A stretch of DNA of 7,227 nt. It comes from Ignavibacteriota bacterium. GTDB lineage: Bacteria > Bacteroidota > UBA10030 > UBA6906. The notes beneath the pieces were generated by a model. The model searched no databases and was not told the origin of the DNA. It worked only from the letters and a program-made list of their open reading frames with translations. The translations under genes were made by a program, and so were the position numbers. Below are positions 5,974-7,227 of this stretch, piece by piece. The first letter of the stretch is position 1. Each line of letters begins with the position of its first letter. The stretch is taken from positions 738 to 7,964 of the forward strand of contig PMNP01000183.1 of the NCBI GenBank assembly GCA_003161755.1. Reading direction: 5' to 3'.

Positions 5974-6752
5974 TGAGCATCCGGCGCCTTGCAGTGCTGT
6001 TCCTGCCGATTCTCGCGCTCACCTCGTGTGCGCCACGCCGTGAAGGCGTGCTGCTTGACACGACAAAAACTCCCGCTCTCCGTCTTGCCGCTATGGTGAG
6101 AGCCGCCGATGCACAAATCCTGACACTCCGTGGCAGAGGCAGTATCGCATTTGATACGCCGGAAATGGGAGGGACGGTCGCGTTCGATCTTTCGCTTCGA
6201 AAGCCGGATTCGGTTCTGGTGAGCCTGGAAGGCCCCTTCGGGATCGATGTGGGGTCATTCTTTCTGGGCCACGGCCATTTTGTCTTGTACAACAGCATGC
6301 AGAATGCGTTCGCCTCTGGCGTGCCCACCAGGGCAACCTTGCGTTCGCTCATCCCCGTCGATTTGACAAGCGATGAGATTGTCTCGGCGTTTTCCGGGTC
6401 GTTTCCGCTTCCTGCCAACCAGGAGCCGCTATCGTATTCGGTTGACGACGACCAGTTTGTCCTGGAATATTCCTGCGGAGAAGACACCTGCGCATTTCGG
6501 ATCGATCCTGAACTGCTTATGGTGCGGCACTACACCAGGACTGACCACACGGGTGCCATTGTGATCGAGGGCGAGACGACAGGATCGATCGAACACTCGG
6601 GACAGCGCATCCCCCGCCGCGTCATCCTCTCCATGCCACAGGAGCAGCGAAGAGTAACGGTCGTTTTTTCAGCGGCCGACTTTAACACCGATGACCTGTC
6701 ATTCTCATTCGACATACCTCCGAATGCCAGAAGAATGAACGGCACCCAGTAA
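5973..6752 (+). CDS. LolB/DUF4292-like outer-membrane lipoprotein
   Basis: A 259-residue predicted lipoprotein with a clear signal peptide and perfect lipobox LTSC (Cys19 lipidated). The body is rich in beta-strand patterns. Its start, LRGRGSIAF (52-60), FDLSLRKPDSVLVSLEGPFG (71-90) and a following strand, resembles LolB, where a GR.... strand precedes a hydrophobic L.GPLG motif. In the FCB group such proteins are usually labelled DUF4292. LolB accepts lipoproteins from periplasmic LolA and inserts them in the outer membrane; that role here is inferred. SCGEDTC contains Cys168 and Cys173, which could form a disulfide in the periplasm. The start ATG overlaps the upstream stop by one base and has no good Shine-Dalgarno, so expression probably depends on reinitiation after the TPR gene. 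The EnvC-like gene follows after 41 nt. Confidence 0.8.
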   Translation: MSIRRLAVLFLPILALTSCAPRREGVLLDTTKTPALRLAAMVRAADAQILTLRGRGSIAFDTPEMGGTVAFDLSLRKPDSVLVSLEGPFGIDVGSFFLGHGHFVLYNSMQNAFASGVPTRATLRSLIPVDLTSDEIVSAFSGSFPLPANQEPLSYSVDDDQFVLEYSCGEDTCAFRIDPELLMVRHYTRTDHTGAIVIEGETTGSIEHSGQRIPRRVILSMPQEQRRVTVVFSAADFNTDDLSFSFDIPPNARRMNGTQ

Positions 6753-6773
6753 CACCGGTTGCCTGACACAATC

Positions 6774-6787
6774 CCCGATTCTTCGGG
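6774..6787 (+). repeat. Short hairpin upstream of the EnvC-like start
   Basis: CCCGA (6774-6778) and TCGGG (6783-6787) can form a 5-bp stem with a TTCT loop. The right arm overlaps the only purine-rich stretch (CGGGACGG) that could serve as ribosome binding site for the ATG at 6794. The stem is short and may be chance. Confidence 0.3.
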
Positions 6788-6793
6788 ACGGCC

Positions 6794-7227
6794 ATGACCG
6801 GACGCATTGTCCTCACAGTCCTTCTTCTTGTCCTTGCTTCTGAGCTGTTGATGGCCCAGAAGCCTTCCGATCTCACGCGTCACAAACAGGAACTTCAATC
6901 GATCCGCGACCAGATCACCTCCATGGAGAACCAGATCACGGAGCAGCAGAAGCGAGAAAAGGTCTCTCTCGATTTGCTCGACACGTATGATCGCAAGGCC
7001 GGACTGGTCCACAGGCTCATCAACCGGCTCCGCAGCGAGTCACAGGAGATGCAGCTGCATATTGATTCCAGCCGGGCGACCGTGGCACGGCTTGAAGACA
7101 AGTACTCGTATCTGAAGAGTCAGTACGCGCAATATATCACATCTGTGTATAAAGCCGGACCGATTCTCGATCTGGAACTTCTCTTTTCCTCCCGATCACT
7201 GAACGAATTCTTCATCAGGAATGAATA
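6794..7227 (+). CDS. EnvC-like murein hydrolase activator, N-terminal part; 3' end outside window
   Basis: The frame opens at ATG 6794 and runs off the right edge after 144 codons. Residues 1-21 are a signal peptide with probable cleavage after LLMA, before Q22, so the protein is exported. Residues about 26-115 are strongly coiled-coil, with heptad-like Leu/Ile spacing and many Gln/Glu/Lys/Arg. They are followed by YAQYITSVYKAG and LELLFSSRSLNEFFIRNE (127-144), a segment typical of EnvC and related proteins just before the second coil. Such proteins usually end in a LytM/M23 peptidase domain, often inactive, that activates cell-wall amidases at division; that domain would lie beyond the window. 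Ribosome binding is weak (GGGACGG, partly in a small hairpin). Third gene of the envelope operon. Confidence 0.85.
   Translation, partial: MTGRIVLTVLLLVLASELLMAQKPSDLTRHKQELQSIRDQITSMENQITEQQKREKVSLDLLDTYDRKAGLVHRLINRLRSESQEMQLHIDSSRATVARLEDKYSYLKSQYAQYITSVYKAGPILDLELLFSSRSLNEFFIRNE

Noticed and set aside
5867..6487. A 206-codon minus-strand frame opposite the LolB-like gene
   Set aside because: Ser/Arg-rich shadow without signal, motif or ribosome site; the plus-strand lipoprotein with perfect lipobox is the real gene.

Overview
The window is a moderately GC-rich, densely coded bacterial chromosome segment with no sign of phage, insertion sequences, CRISPR or RNA genes. The gene content points to the Bacteroidota/Chlorobiota/Ignavibacteriota (FCB) side of the tree. 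The main reason is the order TPR lipoprotein, DUF4292/LolB-like lipoprotein, EnvC-like coiled-coil protein, an arrangement I associate with that group. The lineage is an inference from gene order and protein style; no marker gene is present.

Left part (1-2281), plus strand: the 3' part of a type IV ABC exporter half-transporter (last TM region plus a complete nucleotide-binding domain), then a class I fructose-1,6-bisphosphatase (fbp) with a strong Shine-Dalgarno. A perfect 13-bp hairpin at 2253-2281 lies between the convergent fbp and the next gene and should work as a bidirectional terminator.

Middle (2310-4030), minus strand: an orphan ATP-grasp enzyme of unknown substrate, followed by a CpoB/YbgF-like lipoprotein (signal peptide, coiled coil, TPRs). 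Each has its own sigma70-like promoter with TTGACA and a 17-bp spacer. The second promoter's -35 overlaps the stop codon of the ATP-grasp gene.

The 194-bp divergent intergenic region (4031-4224) holds the ATP-grasp promoter, a nested inverted repeat at 4100-4135, and a rightward TTGTTA-N17-TATATT promoter.

Right part (4225 to end), plus strand: a 582-residue TPR lipoprotein, a LolB/DUF4292-like lipoprotein joined to it by a 1-nt stop/start overlap, and the 5' end of an EnvC-like murein hydrolase activator running off the window. Together these look like an envelope-biogenesis operon: outer-membrane lipoprotein handling plus peptidoglycan remodelling. The TPR-then-LolB-like order recalls the TPR gene upstream of lolB in gammaproteobacteria such as Pseudomonas. 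The most useful hypothesis from the window is that this pair is the FCB counterpart of that module. The least understood gene is the ATP-grasp enzyme.
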